Shown: piece after piece, positions 1 through 7,910 of the stretch
How positions within the stretch are numbered: position 1 is the stretch's first letter
Layout: the number at the start of each line of letters is the position of its first letter
Assembly: GCA_963841405.1 (NCBI GenBank)
Contig: CAWJCM010000007.1
Coordinates: 868,001 to 932,000 of the forward strand
Reading direction: 5' to 3'
DNA: 64,000 nt
DNA from: DATBLE01 sp963841405
GTDB lineage: Bacteria; Actinomycetota; Thermoleophilia; Gaiellales; Gaiellaceae
Position numbers and translations under genes: made by a program
Notes under the pieces: model-generated
What the model was told of the DNA's origin: nothing
Databases searched by the model: none
Seen by the model: only the letters and a program-made list of their open reading frames with translations

Positions 1-20
1 CGTAGCCGAACCCCGAGGCC

Positions 21-371
21 TCAGGGGAATTCGCTCAGCAGCAGGCGGCACCGGCGAAGCAATTCGGTCAGGGTTGCGGGGCGCAGTCCGCCAAGCCGCC
101 GGGTGATTCGTTCGTGTGCGAGCGTCCGCAGCTGCTCCGGCATCGCGAAGCTCCGGTCCCGCAGGCCGCCCTCGGGCGGCGTGATCTCCAGATGGAGCGC
201 GCTCGAGAAGTCTGTGCGGGTGAGCGGCACGGCGAGCGAGAGGCCGATCCCAGCGCGGTTGAGCTGGTCGACGGAGACGATCACGAACGGCCGAGCCTTC
301 GCCTGCTCTCGTCCGCGCGTCGGGTCGGGATCGGCCCAGACGACGTCACCCTGATCGGGCGCTCCGCTCAA
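21..371 (-). CDS. mazF: PemK/MazF-type toxin endoribonuclease
   Basis: A 116-residue protein of the PemK/MazF family, which cleaves mRNA at short sequences when its antitoxin is lost. The N-terminal GDVVWADPDPTRGREQAKARP stretch is the family's first beta strands and conserved RxRP-like loop, and the VPLTRTD segment around residue 50 is the second conserved block. The length matches single-domain MazF toxins. The start codon overlaps the stop of the upstream antitoxin gene by four bases, the usual coupled arrangement. It lies at the left edge of the window; the 20 bases beyond its stop hold nothing recognisable. Family assignment is firm; the cleavage specificity cannot be read from the sequence. 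Confidence 0.9.
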   Translation of the reverse strand: MSGAPDQGDVVWADPDPTRGREQAKARPFVIVSVDQLNRAGIGLSLAVPLTRTDFSSALHLEITPPEGGLRDRSFAMPEQLRTLAHERITRRLGGLRPATLTELLRRCRLLLSEFP

Positions 372-613
372 TAGTCGGGCACGTCCGGTTCGAAGGCGCT
401 GAGGTCGGCCGTCTGGGAGCGGTAGGCGGCAAGCGCGTCGCGGTCACCTGAGATCCGCTGCCAGTCTTCGGACGCAGCGGCGAGCAGGGCACGGTCGTCG
501 GCTTCGTCGACGAGCGCAGCGACGAGCTCGCCTGCCGGGGTTCCTCGGCGACGAGCGAGCGCATTGAGCTTGTCGCGTGTCGCCAACGGGACCCGGATCG
601 TCGTCGTCTCCAT
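368..613 (-). CDS. Ribbon-helix-helix-like antitoxin of the MazEF pair
   Basis: An 81-residue protein beginning METTTIRVPLATRDKLNALA, a typical short beta strand followed by an amphipathic helix as in ribbon-helix-helix antitoxins. The acidic C-terminal tail (ending EPDVPDY) would be the toxin-neutralising segment. I chose the ATG at 613 because a perfect inverted repeat and a credible promoter lie immediately upstream, and longer in-frame extensions run through low-complexity Arg/Pro sequence. It is the first gene of the pair and overlaps mazF by four bases. It should bind the toxin and repress its own promoter. Confidence 0.85.
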   Translation of the reverse strand: METTTIRVPLATRDKLNALARRRGTPAGELVAALVDEADDRALLAAASEDWQRISGDRDALAAYRSQTADLSAFEPDVPDY

Positions 614-660
614 GTAGACAATTAGTCTACAGGACAGGCAGCCGCCAGAGCAAGCAATCC
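613..660 (-). promoter_or_regulatory. Promoter and palindromic operator of the toxin-antitoxin pair
   Basis: On the minus strand TTGCTC, an 18-base spacer and TAGACT form a plausible -35/-10 pair, with the -10 ending about ten bases before the antitoxin ATG, so the mRNA would be nearly leaderless. A perfect 7-bp inverted repeat, TGTAGAC-AATTA-GTCTACA (613-631), covers the -10 and touches the start codon. This is the expected position for autorepression by the antitoxin. Both elements are read directly; function is inferred. Confidence 0.6.
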
Positions 661-666
661 CGAGGA

Positions 667-1296
667 TCAGGTCGGGCGGACGCGGCGGTCGCTCTGGCGG
701 CCGACGACCACCCACAGCGCCTCGACCGGCTCGTCGCCGATCGCCCAGAGGCGGTGCGGCGACGTCGCGTCGAACGTGATCGAATGGCCCGGCTCGAGGT
801 GGTACTCGTCGAAACCCACCCTGACCCCGAGCCGCCCACTGATCACGAACGCGTACTCGCGGCCCCCGTGCGTGACCAGCGAGTCCTCCGGGCACGACTC
901 GCTGCCGACGTCGTAGGTGACCCGCAGGAACTCGACGCTCGCGTCGCGCTCGGGCGTGAGCCGCTCCCAGGTCACGCCCGAGGCGAGATTGATCACGGCG
1001 CGCTGGTCGGGCGTGACCACGGGCGTCGACTCCGCGCGTCGCCGCCCGCCACCCGGGCGGGCCCCCTCCTCGAACAGGTCGCCCATGTTCAGCCCGAGCT
1101 CGCGGGCGAGCGCCCAGAGCGTGCTCACGCTGGGGTTGACCTTGTCGCGTTCGATCTGCGAGATCAGGCTCGCCGAGACTCCGATCCGGCGGGCCAGCTC
1201 GCGGAGGCTCAGCCCCTGGCGCACGCGCTGCTCGCGGAGCCGCGATCCGATGTGTGACGGCGCGTGCGTCTCCGCGGGAGCTGCGTTGGTGGCCAT
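667..1296 (-). CDS. XRE-family regulator with C-terminal cupin domain
   Basis: A 209-residue two-domain regulator. Residues ~17-72 are an XRE/Cro helix-turn-helix (RELARRIGVSASLISQIERD); residues ~130-205 are a small-molecule-sensing cupin with the GHSITFDATSPHRL metal-site-like strand. Proteins of this architecture usually control amino acid, polyamine or purine catabolism. The start is the ATG at 1296, two bases after the stop of the bicupin gene, so both are probably cotranscribed; the longer in-frame extension lies inside that gene. A paralogue with the same layout sits at 26425-27096. The inducer is unknown. Confidence 0.88.
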   Translation of the reverse strand: MATNAAPAETHAPSHIGSRLREQRVRQGLSLRELARRIGVSASLISQIERDKVNPSVSTLWALARELGLNMGDLFEEGARPGGGRRRAESTPVVTPDQRAVINLASGVTWERLTPERDASVEFLRVTYDVGSESCPEDSLVTHGGREYAFVISGRLGVRVGFDEYHLEPGHSITFDATSPHRLWAIGDEPVEALWVVVGRQSDRRVRPT

Positions 1297-1298
1297 GA

Positions 1299-2180
1299 CT
1301 ACGCCGAGCTTAGAGACTCCCAGTCCCGCTCGAACCGGTAGGAGTGGCGGTCGGGTGGGCCGGGAGCCGAGGTCTCGAGCCACTGCACCGCGCCGCCCCT
1401 CGTCTCGTAGAACGCGTGCACGCAGCCGACGGCCGTCCAGAACACGTCCCCGGGATACAGCGTGTACCGCGCGCCGTCGGCGACCACGTCGACCTCGCCC
1501 TCGAGCAGGTAGTACGACTCCTCGAACGGGTGGTCGTGCGGGAGCGCCTGGGCTCCGGGCTGGTAGCCGACCATGAACATCGTGTGCAGCTGCGCATCGA
1601 GGCGCTTGTCGACGAGCATCTTCACGGTGATCCCGCTGTAGAGCAGGGCGGCCGTCGCCATGCTCGCCGACACCTTCGGCTCCGACGAGCGCATCCCCCG
1701 GCTGAGCCGGGCGACGTCCATGTCGTCGTCGGCGAGCAGGAAGAGGTTGCGGTTCCGCGGGTCGCGGAGGTCGAGCCCCGCCGGGGAGTCCTCCGGCGCG
1801 GCACCGAGGAAGAACGTATCCGGCAGCTGCTCCGGTGGCCGCGGGCGGGGCGAGGCCATCTCGATCCAGCGGGCGTGGGCTTCGCTTCGCCAGGCGTGCG
1901 GAACACCGACGGGAAGGGCACCGCAGGCGTTGGGGCAGAGCCGGACGCCGCGGCCGTCCAGGTAGAGCACCGGCTCGCCCTCGAGCACGAAGAAGCTCGA
2001 CTCGAAGGAGTGGACGTGTGTGTCGACGTACCCGTCCTCGAGCTCGATCAGGGTCAAACCGGTGTGCACCGAGCCGGTGGCGCCGCCGACCAGGACCGCG
2101 CGCGTCAGGCCGCGGCTGTGACCCGGCAGCGCGGGCTCGAGCTCGATCTCGTCCCGGCGCACGAGCCGGTGGCTGCTCAT
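1299..2180 (-). CDS. Bicupin protein, (S)-ureidoglycine aminohydrolase-like
   Basis: A 293-residue protein with two cupin barrels: the first around residues 45-110 (DTHVHSFESSFFVLEGE, supplying His/Glu ligands), the second around residues 215-275 (LPHDHPFEESYYLLEGEVDVV). Tandem cupins of this length with these motifs occur in AllE/UGHY, the manganese ureidoglycine aminohydrolase of purine breakdown, which is my best call. No other allantoin genes are in the window, so the substrate stays open. The start is the ATG at 2180, preceded by the composite repeat described at 2200-2342. It lies directly upstream of the XRE-cupin gene. Confidence 0.65.
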   Translation of the reverse strand: MSSHRLVRRDEIELEPALPGHSRGLTRAVLVGGATGSVHTGLTLIELEDGYVDTHVHSFESSFFVLEGEPVLYLDGRGVRLCPNACGALPVGVPHAWRSEAHARWIEMASPRPRPPEQLPDTFFLGAAPEDSPAGLDLRDPRNRNLFLLADDDMDVARLSRGMRSSEPKVSASMATAALLYSGITVKMLVDKRLDAQLHTMFMVGYQPGAQALPHDHPFEESYYLLEGEVDVVADGARYTLYPGDVFWTAVGCVHAFYETRGGAVQWLETSAPGPPDRHSYRFERDWESLSSA

Positions 2181-2199
2181 GGATTTCTGGCGCCGTTCT

Positions 2200-2342
2200 T
2201 CAAGGGGTTTCCGCCGCCGCGACCGACATGGCGGGCGCGGCACCGCATCGTTTGCTGAGCATGCGATCGCGACCGCCGCTCGCGCAGCGAGCGGCGGAGC
2301 TCGGAAGGGGGCTCGCGGGGGAAACCAGCCGTTTCCACCGCG
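2200..2342 (-). repeat. Composite intercistronic element, copy A (hairpin plus MSVAAA mini-ORF)
   Basis: Between the SDR stop (2346) and the bicupin start (2180). In transcription order: a hairpin at 2342-2314 with 12-bp stem arms (CGCGGGGGAAAC and its near-perfect complement, one mismatch) around loop CAGCC; about 73 variable bases; then a conserved block at 2240-2206 beginning CCGCGCCCGCCATGTCGGTC. Its ATG opens a mini-ORF (2229-2200) reading MSVAAAETP-stop, which ends 19 bases before the bicupin ATG. The same arrangement recurs at 26290-26428 and 31955-32086. Confidence 0.8.
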
Positions 2343-2345
2343 GAA

Positions 2346-3056
2346 TCATTGGAGCAGCCAACCCCCGTCGACCTCGAGGTTGACGCCGTTCACGGCCCCG
2401 TTCTCGAGCAGGAAGATCGACGCGTCGACGATCTCGTCGGTGGTGACGAGGCGGCCGATCGGCGTGCGCGCCCTCACCGGCTCGAGCACCGAGTCGGGCT
2501 TGTCGGCCCAGGCCGCCGTGTCGCCGACGATCCCGGGGTGGATGGCGTTCACGCGGATCGGCGCGAGCTGCACGGCGAGCGTTCGCACGAGGCCCTCGAC
2601 GCCGCCGTTCACCGTCGTGATCGTCGTCGATCCGGGGTAGGGACGGCGCAGCGCCTGGCCGCCGAACAGCAGGATCGAGGCGTCGTCCGTCAGGCGGTCG
2701 GCGAGCACGTGTACGACCTCGGTGTACCCGACGAGCTTGAGGGTGACGAGCCGGATCGCGCGTGCGACGTCGTAGTCGGCGACGGTGTTCTGGTCGCGCT
2801 CGATGGCCGCCAGGACGAGGCGGGCGACCGGCCCGACCTGCTCGAGCGCCGAGGCGAGCGTCTCCGGCTCGGCGAGGTCGAGCGTGCAGGTGTCGACGTC
2901 GCCCTCGATCGCGCCGGCCGCCTCGAGGCAGCGATCGCCGCTGCGGCCGGTGAGCACGACCTTCCGGCCGCGGACGGCGTAGGTCTCGGCCAGCCGCATG
3001 CCGATGCCCGACGTACCTCCGACGACGACGACGGCTCCAGCTGCCACGCCGGCCAA
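2346..3056 (-). CDS. SDR-fold protein lacking the YxxxK catalytic pair
   Basis: A 236-residue short-chain dehydrogenase/reductase fold. The N-terminus carries the nucleotide-binding GGTSGIG motif (residues ~13-19), and the C-terminal VNAIHPGIV and VDGGWLL segments are standard SDR landmarks. Where SDRs have YxxxK, this protein reads TTITTVNGGVEGLVRTLA: aligning the conserved VEGL segment puts Asn at the catalytic Lys and no Tyr at -4. The usual redox chemistry is therefore doubtful; it may bind NAD(P) in a structural, regulatory or non-redox role. It is transcribed away from the amidohydrolase at 3197, sharing a 140-bp intergenic region. Confidence 0.8.
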   Translation of the reverse strand: MAGVAAGAVVVVGGTSGIGMRLAETYAVRGRKVVLTGRSGDRCLEAAGAIEGDVDTCTLDLAEPETLASALEQVGPVARLVLAAIERDQNTVADYDVARAIRLVTLKLVGYTEVVHVLADRLTDDASILLFGGQALRRPYPGSTTITTVNGGVEGLVRTLAVQLAPIRVNAIHPGIVGDTAAWADKPDSVLEPVRARTPIGRLVTTDEIVDASIFLLENGAVNGVNLEVDGGWLLQ

Positions 3057-3110
3057 CGATAGACGGGCTGTGCAGTGTCAGTCAACTCCCGGAGTGGAGC
3101 GCCCTATCGT

Positions 3111-3163
3111 TTGCTCCTGTTGTGCAGTAATGGTAAAACCGGCCCGCCAGGTTGCAGCCTGGC
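3111..3163 (+). promoter_or_regulatory. Promoter and leader hairpin upstream of amidohydrolase
   Basis: TTGCTC (3111-3116), a 17-base spacer and TAAAAC (3134-3139) form a sigma70-type promoter pointing to the gene at 3197. Just downstream, GCCAGG-TTGCAG-CCTGGC (3146-3163) is a 6-bp inverted repeat near the predicted transcript start. It could be an operator or a leader hairpin. The rest of the 3057-3196 gap shows nothing else clear. Confidence 0.45.
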
Positions 3164-3196
3164 TGAAGTCGATCAGCGTCGAGTGAAGGGAGCTCC

Positions 3197-4588
3197 GTGT
3201 CCGAGCGAGTCCTGTTCCGCGGCGGCCATGTCGTGACGATGGACCCCGATGCGGGCGACCTCTTCGGCGGCGACGTCCTCGTCGAAGGCGAGCGGATCGC
3301 GGCGGTCGGCTGCGAGCTCGACGTCGGCGACGCCGAGGTGGTCGACGCCGCCGGCTCGATCGTCATCCCCGGCTTCATCGACTCGCATCGCCACACCTGG
3401 GAAACCGTCATCCGCGGCGTGGCGCCGGACGTCAGCCTCGCCGGCTACTTCGAGGTCGTCCTGGCCGCGTTCGCTCCCGCCTACCGCCCCGAGGACGTCT
3501 ACGCGGGCAACTATCTCGGGGCGCTCGAGGCGATCGACGCCGGTGTCACCACGCTGCTCGACTGGTCGCACATCAACAACACTCCCGACCACTCCGACGA
3601 GGCGATCCGCGGCCTCCAGCAGGCCCGCCTCAGGGCCGTCTACTGCTACGGCAACCCGAACACGTCGCTCGCCGACTGGTGGTACGAGAGCGAGCTGGAG
3701 GCGCCCGAGGACATCCGCCGCATCCGCGAGCAGTACTTCTCGAGCGACGACGGGCTGATCACGCTCGCCATGGGCACCCGCGGCCCCGGTTTCTGCAAGC
3801 CCGAGGTCGTGCAGCACGACTGGGAGCTGGCGCGCGACGTCGGCGCCCCGATCAGCGTCCACGTCGGGATGGGGCCGGTCGCGGGCCGGTTCGCGATGGT
3901 CAAGCAGCTCGACGAGATGGGGCTGCTCGGCCCCGACACGACGTACATCCACTGCAACTACCTGTCGGACGAGGAGTTCCGGCTGATCGCGGACACCGGC
4001 GGCAAGGTCTCGATCGCGCCGACGGTGGAGATGTACATGGGCCACGGGACGCCGCCGACCGCGAAGGCGCTGGCGCACGGGCTGCGCCCGAGCCTGAGCA
4101 TCGACGTTGTCACCACCGTCCCGGGCGACATGTTCACCCAGATGCGCTTCCTCTTCGCCTCCGACCGCCTGCTCGCGCACGAGGCGGCGTTCGAGGCGGG
4201 CAACGTGGAGGAGCCGGCATTTCTGACCTCCCGCGAGGTGCTCGAGTTCGCGACCATCGAGGGCGCACGGGTCTGCGGGATCGAGAACCGGACCGGCTCG
4301 CTCACGCCCGGCAAGCAGGCCGATCTGGTGCTGATCCGCTGCGACCAGTCGAATACGTACCCCGTGATCGACCCGGTCTCGACCGTCGTCCACCAGGCCG
4401 ATACGCGCAACGTCGACACGGTCATGGTCGGCGGCCGCTTCCTCAAGCGCGGGGGCGGGCTGGTCGGCGCCGACCTCGCCGGTGCCCGCGACCGGGCGGA
4501 GACGTCGCTCGATCACCTGCTGTCGGCCACGCAGATCCAGCCGAACTGGGTCCAGAGCACCCCGCGCGAGGCGGTGCATGGACACTGA
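3197..4588 (+). CDS. Metal-dependent amidohydrolase (cytosine deaminase/TRZ-ATZ type)
   Basis: A 463-residue enzyme of the amidohydrolase superfamily. Residues 1-60 and the C-terminus form the flanking beta sandwich; the metal-binding HxH (DSHRHTWE, residues 64/66) opens the TIM barrel, followed by SVHVGMG and YIHCNYLSDEEF as later histidine strands. The closest named types are 8-oxoguanine deaminase, s-triazine hydrolases and related deaminases. The GTG at 3197 is chosen because AAGGGA lies about six bases upstream. It is convergent with acetoacetyl-CoA synthetase, only 27 bp away. Its substrate is probably a nitrogenous ring compound, which would fit the nearby bicupin, but this is inference. 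Confidence 0.82.
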   Translation: MSERVLFRGGHVVTMDPDAGDLFGGDVLVEGERIAAVGCELDVGDAEVVDAAGSIVIPGFIDSHRHTWETVIRGVAPDVSLAGYFEVVLAAFAPAYRPEDVYAGNYLGALEAIDAGVTTLLDWSHINNTPDHSDEAIRGLQQARLRAVYCYGNPNTSLADWWYESELEAPEDIRRIREQYFSSDDGLITLAMGTRGPGFCKPEVVQHDWELARDVGAPISVHVGMGPVAGRFAMVKQLDEMGLLGPDTTYIHCNYLSDEEFRLIADTGGKVSIAPTVEMYMGHGTPPTAKALAHGLRPSLSIDVVTTVPGDMFTQMRFLFASDRLLAHEAAFEAGNVEEPAFLTSREVLEFATIEGARVCGIENRTGSLTPGKQADLVLIRCDQSNTYPVIDPVSTVVHQADTRNVDTVMVGGRFLKRGGGLVGADLAGARDRAETSLDHLLSATQIQPNWVQSTPREAVHGH

Positions 4589-4615
4589 ACTGCCGGCGGA
4601 GCCTGTCACTGCCCG

Positions 4616-6571
4616 TCACGTCCTGCCCCTTGCGTAGGCGGCGAAGGCCTCGATCGACGCCGGGTCGACCAGCGCGTCGCGGCTGACCACCTCCGCGACG
4701 GGCGTTCCGGTGAGGATCCGCTTGACCGGGAGCTCGAGCTTCTTGCCGGTCATCGTTCGCGGGATCGCCGGCACCGCCACGACGTCGTCCGGTTTGTGCC
4801 GCGGCGAGAGCCCGGATCGGAGCGCGTCGGAGATGCGCGCCTTCAGCTCGTCGTCGAGCTCGACGCCGTCGCGGAGCACGACGAAGAGCAGGAGCTCGTC
4901 CGTGGCCTCGAGGTGGACGACCAGCGCGTCGAGCACCTCGTCGAAGTCCTCGACGACGCCGTACAGCTCGCTCGTCCCCAGGCGGACGCCGCCGCGGTTG
5001 AGGGTCGCATCCGAGCGGCCGGTGATGATCGAGGTACCGCGCTCGGTGAAGATGACCCAGTCGCCGTGGCGCCAGACGCCCGGGTAATGGTCGAAGTAGG
5101 CGGCGCGGTAGCGCGCGCCCTCCTCGTCGTTCCAGAACTCGACCGGCATCGACGGCATCGGCTGCCGGATGACCAGCTCGCCGAGCTCGCCGACCACCTC
5201 GTTCCCGTCGGAGTCGAACGCGGCCACGTCGACGCCGAGGCACTTGCCTGCCATCTCCCCCGCGTAGACCGGCAGCAGCGGGCAGCCCTGGACGATTCCG
5301 GTGCAGACGTCGGTGCCGCCGCTGCCGACGTTCAGCATCAGCTCCGGCCCGGCCTGCTCGTAGATCCATTCGTACGAGTCGGCCGGCAGCGGCGAGCCGG
5401 CGGCGCAGATCTGCTTCAGCGTCGAAAGGTCGAAGTCGCGGCCGGGCTCGAGGCCTTCCTTCCGGCAGGCCATCGTGAACGCCGGGCTGAGCCCGAACAT
5501 CGTCGAGCGCGTCTCCTCGATCATCCGCCACTGCGCCGAGAGGTCGGGGAAGCCCGGGTTCCCGTCTATCATCACGATCGACGCGCGCAGCAGCAGGGCC
5601 GAGACGAGCGCGTTCCACATCATCCAGGCGGTGGTCGTGAACCACATCAGCCGGTCGCCCGGGCGCAGATCCCAGGAGAGGCCGTGGTTCTTCAGGTGTT
5701 CGAGCAGGATGCCGCCGTGGCCGTGGACGATCGCCTTGGGTAGGCCGGTCGTCCCGGACGAGAAGAGCACGTACAGCGGGTGGTCGAAGGGAACCGGGTC
5801 GAACTCCAGCGGCCCGCTCTCGGCCACGAGCTCGTCCCACGGAACCGTGTCGGAAAGCTCGTTGCCGTTGTAGGGGACGTGGATCACGTTGCGCAGCGAC
5901 GGAAGCCCCGCGCGCACCTCCGCGACCTGCTCGCGGCGGTCGATCCGCGTCTCGCCCCAGGTATAGCCGTCGACGGCCAGCAGCACGCTCGGTTCGAGCT
6001 GCCCGAGCCGGTCGAGCACGCTGCGCGGGCCGAACTCCGGCGGGCAGGTCGCCCAGACCGCCCCGAGGCTGGCGGCGGCGAGGAAGGCGATCAGGGTCTC
6101 GGGGATGTTCGGCAGGTAGGCGACCACGCGGTCGCCGGAGCCAACGCCGAGCTCCTGGAGCCCGGCGCGTGCCCGCGCCACCTGGTCGCGCAGGTCGCGG
6201 AAGGTCAGGTCGAACGGGTCGCGCGACTGCGAGCGCGCGAGGATCGCAACCGACTCGAGCTCCTCGTCGCGACCGAGCATGTGCGCGGCGAAGTTCAGTC
6301 GCGCGCCGGGGAACCACTCGGCGCCCGGCATCGCCCGAGAGCCGAGCACGCGCTCGTACGGCGTCTCCGCCCGCACGTCGAAGAAGTCCCAGATCGACGC
6401 CCAGAAGGCTTCGAGGTCGGAGACCGACCACCGCCAGAGGTCGGCGAAGTCGTCGCCGCTGCGCCCGACAGAGGCCGCGTACCGCGCGAGGAGCGAGTTC
6501 TCGCGGGCGTCCTCGGTCGGCGTCCAGAGCACCTGGCCCTGGGCGACCGGCTTGCCGGCGGTCGTGTCCAT
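4616..6571 (-). CDS. aacS: Acetoacetyl-CoA synthetase
   Basis: A 651-residue ANL-superfamily enzyme that activates acetoacetate to acetoacetyl-CoA with ATP. The AMP-binding core (YVLFSSGTTGLPKAIVHG, residues ~270-290), the GRSDATLNRGGVRLGTSELY hinge region (~530) and the C-terminal PRTMTGKKLELPVKRI carrying the catalytic lysine are all present. The full-length N-terminal acetyl-CoA-synthetase-like extension (WPGARLNFAAHML-like block at ~85-100) and the overall length match AacS rather than acetyl-CoA synthetase. It would salvage ketone bodies or the acetoacetate end product of ring or amino acid breakdown. The gene is complete with an ATG start. Confidence 0.9.
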   Translation of the reverse strand: MDTTAGKPVAQGQVLWTPTEDARENSLLARYAASVGRSGDDFADLWRWSVSDLEAFWASIWDFFDVRAETPYERVLGSRAMPGAEWFPGARLNFAAHMLGRDEELESVAILARSQSRDPFDLTFRDLRDQVARARAGLQELGVGSGDRVVAYLPNIPETLIAFLAAASLGAVWATCPPEFGPRSVLDRLGQLEPSVLLAVDGYTWGETRIDRREQVAEVRAGLPSLRNVIHVPYNGNELSDTVPWDELVAESGPLEFDPVPFDHPLYVLFSSGTTGLPKAIVHGHGGILLEHLKNHGLSWDLRPGDRLMWFTTTAWMMWNALVSALLLRASIVMIDGNPGFPDLSAQWRMIEETRSTMFGLSPAFTMACRKEGLEPGRDFDLSTLKQICAAGSPLPADSYEWIYEQAGPELMLNVGSGGTDVCTGIVQGCPLLPVYAGEMAGKCLGVDVAAFDSDGNEVVGELGELVIRQPMPSMPVEFWNDEEGARYRAAYFDHYPGVWRHGDWVIFTERGTSIITGRSDATLNRGGVRLGTSELYGVVEDFDEVLDALVVHLEATDELLLFVVLRDGVELDDELKARISDALRSGLSPRHKPDDVVAVPAIPRTMTGKKLELPVKRILTGTPVAEVVSRDALVDPASIEAFAAYARGRT

Positions 6572-6581
6572 GGCGGCGATC

Positions 6582-6956
6582 CTAGGCGCTGATCATTGCA
6601 GCCGCGGCCGTAACGAACCGGTCGGCAAGGTCGACGATTCGCTTCGCCTCCTCGCTCGGCACGATCAGCGCGTCGTAGTCGGCGGCTTCGCGCAGCTTCT
6701 GCGTGGCGTGTGCCCTCGAGAACAGAAGCTCGTCGAAGCGACCCGTCTCGACGAAGGTCTGTCGGAAGAGCGCCCAGACGCCGGAATGCGTCTTGGCGTT
6801 CTGATCCTCCTCGCTGAGAGCGGCGCGGGCAGCGTAGAGCATCCCGTAGTAGGCAGCGCTCGTTGCCCCTGCTGGGAAGCCGGCAGCCAGTCCCGTCCGG
6901 GCGAGCGCAAGCCGGTCACGCGCAGTGGCCAGGAACTCATCCGACCGGGGGCTCAC
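6582..6956 (-). CDS. HEPN-domain protein (partner of MNT nucleotidyltransferase)
   Basis: A 124-residue all-alpha HEPN protein with the typical SAAYYGMLYAARAALSEE helix. HEPN proteins paired with minimal nucleotidyltransferases act as toxin-antitoxin modules in which the HEPN member is an RNase. The textbook RxxxxxH motif is not obvious: the candidate is the R...KTHSG stretch around residues 45-60. Its ATG overlaps the stop of the MNT gene by four bases (ATGA), so the two are translationally coupled. It ends ten bases before the aacS start on the same strand. Confidence 0.8.
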   Translation of the reverse strand: MSPRSDEFLATARDRLALARTGLAAGFPAGATSAAYYGMLYAARAALSEEDQNAKTHSGVWALFRQTFVETGRFDELLFSRAHATQKLREAADYDALIVPSEEAKRIVDLADRFVTAAAAMISA

Positions 6957-7324
6957 GCCTCCCCGTGGAGCACGATCTTGTCGCGATCGACCTCCTGGAT
7001 GAAGAACGAGCGGATCTCGCGGCGTTGTGCCACCCGTCGCGGGTCATAGACGCTCGTCGAGAAGAAGACCGGATTCGCACCCTCCTCCTCCGCGGCCTCG
7101 TCCATGAGCCGCACGGTGCCGAAATGCGCGTCGAGGTTTGCGCCGCGGATCACGACCAGCACGTCCACGTCGGACTCGGGTCCCGGCTCCTCGCCGCGGG
7201 CGCGTGACCCGAAAAGCCAGACCGAGCGGAGGTCGGCTCCAAACTTCGCCTCGAGCAGGTGGACGAAGCGGGCGAGGACTCGGCGCTCGACGTCGCTGAG
7301 CGCAGCATCCCGAAGGGAGGTCAT
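6953..7324 (-). CDS. MNT-type minimal nucleotidyltransferase (HEPN antitoxin)
   Basis: A 123-residue nucleotidyltransferase-fold protein with the signature GSRARGEEPGPESDVDVLVV (residues ~40-59): the GS motif, an Arg-Gly-rich loop, and a metal-binding DxD. In MntA/HepT-type modules the MNT protein AMPylates and silences the HEPN toxin. I chose the ATG at 7324; longer in-frame versions run antisense to the SDR gene. The pair is MNT first, HEPN second with a four-base overlap. It is the second toxin-antitoxin locus within the first 7.4 kb. Confidence 0.85.
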   Translation of the reverse strand: MTSLRDAALSDVERRVLARFVHLLEAKFGADLRSVWLFGSRARGEEPGPESDVDVLVVIRGANLDAHFGTVRLMDEAAEEEGANPVFFSTSVYDPRRVAQRREIRSFFIQEVDRDKIVLHGEA

Positions 7325-7355
7325 GCGGTCAATGTAGCCTCCGGTGCCGCTGGGC

Positions 7356-7850
7356 TCAGTGCGCCGGCGGCGGATAGACGGCGTCAGGCTGCTGATCCTT
7401 GCCGGGAGCGCCGTCGAAGATCTCGGTGACGACGCCGAGGTCGCGGTCGGTCGAGAGATACGAGAACGTGACCCCGTTGTACGTACCGCCGAGCAGCACC
7501 TCGTGGCCGCGTTCTCCGAGCTCGGCGAGCGTGCTCGCGTAGTCGGCCACCGCCACGCCGACGTGGTGGACGCCGGGGCCGTGCTCGGCGAGGAACCGCG
7601 CGTAGACGCTGACGTCGTCCTGCGGCTCGACCAGCTCCCATTGCACCTCGCCCACCTGCGCGAGTGCCAGCCGCCAGGAGCGCTCGACCGGTCGGCCGGC
7701 TTCGTGCATCCCCTGCACGTTGCCGGGATTGAACTCGTAGACGTGCCAGGGGCCGACGCCGTAGTCGTCCACGTAGGTTCGCATCGCCGCCTCGAGATCC
7801 GGCACGACGACCGAGATCTGGAGCGTGCCGGTGAAGAGAGGCTCCCGCAC
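7356..7850 (-). CDS. VOC-superfamily (glyoxalase-like) protein
   Basis: A 164-residue protein with the paired beta-alpha-beta-beta-beta modules of the vicinal-oxygen-chelate fold: TGTLQISVVVPDLEAAMRTY at residues ~7-27 and GVHHVGVAVADYASTLAEL at ~93-112. The spacing resembles methylmalonyl-CoA epimerase-like members, including the VHHVGVAV strand with a metal-ligand histidine. Substrate is unknown. It begins with GTG at 7850 and is divergent from the SDR gene at 7911 with a 60-bp gap. Confidence 0.75.
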   Translation of the reverse strand: MREPLFTGTLQISVVVPDLEAAMRTYVDDYGVGPWHVYEFNPGNVQGMHEAGRPVERSWRLALAQVGEVQWELVEPQDDVSVYARFLAEHGPGVHHVGVAVADYASTLAELGERGHEVLLGGTYNGVTFSYLSTDRDLGVVTEIFDGAPGKDQQPDAVYPPPAH

Positions 7851-7910
7851 GGGTCAATCCTAATTTCGCCTTCCTTGCAGCGCGGGCGGTGCCGTGATTC
7901 GATCCCGCCC

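Noticed and set aside
2243..2345. A gene in the gap between SDR and bicupin
   Set aside because: The only open frames are the MSVAAA mini-ORF and antisense frames; the region is accounted for by the composite repeat.
3116..3175. tRNA-like stretch (TGGTAAAACC... GGTTGCAGCC)
   Set aside because: It cannot fold into a cloverleaf with an acceptor stem and T-loop (no GTTCRANYC); it is better explained as promoter -10 plus a short hairpin.
3173..4609. Long open frame antisense to the amidohydrolase
   Set aside because: The translation is Arg/Asp/Val-rich low complexity with no domain, as expected for the antisense of a high-GC gene; the plus-strand frame has clear active-site motifs.
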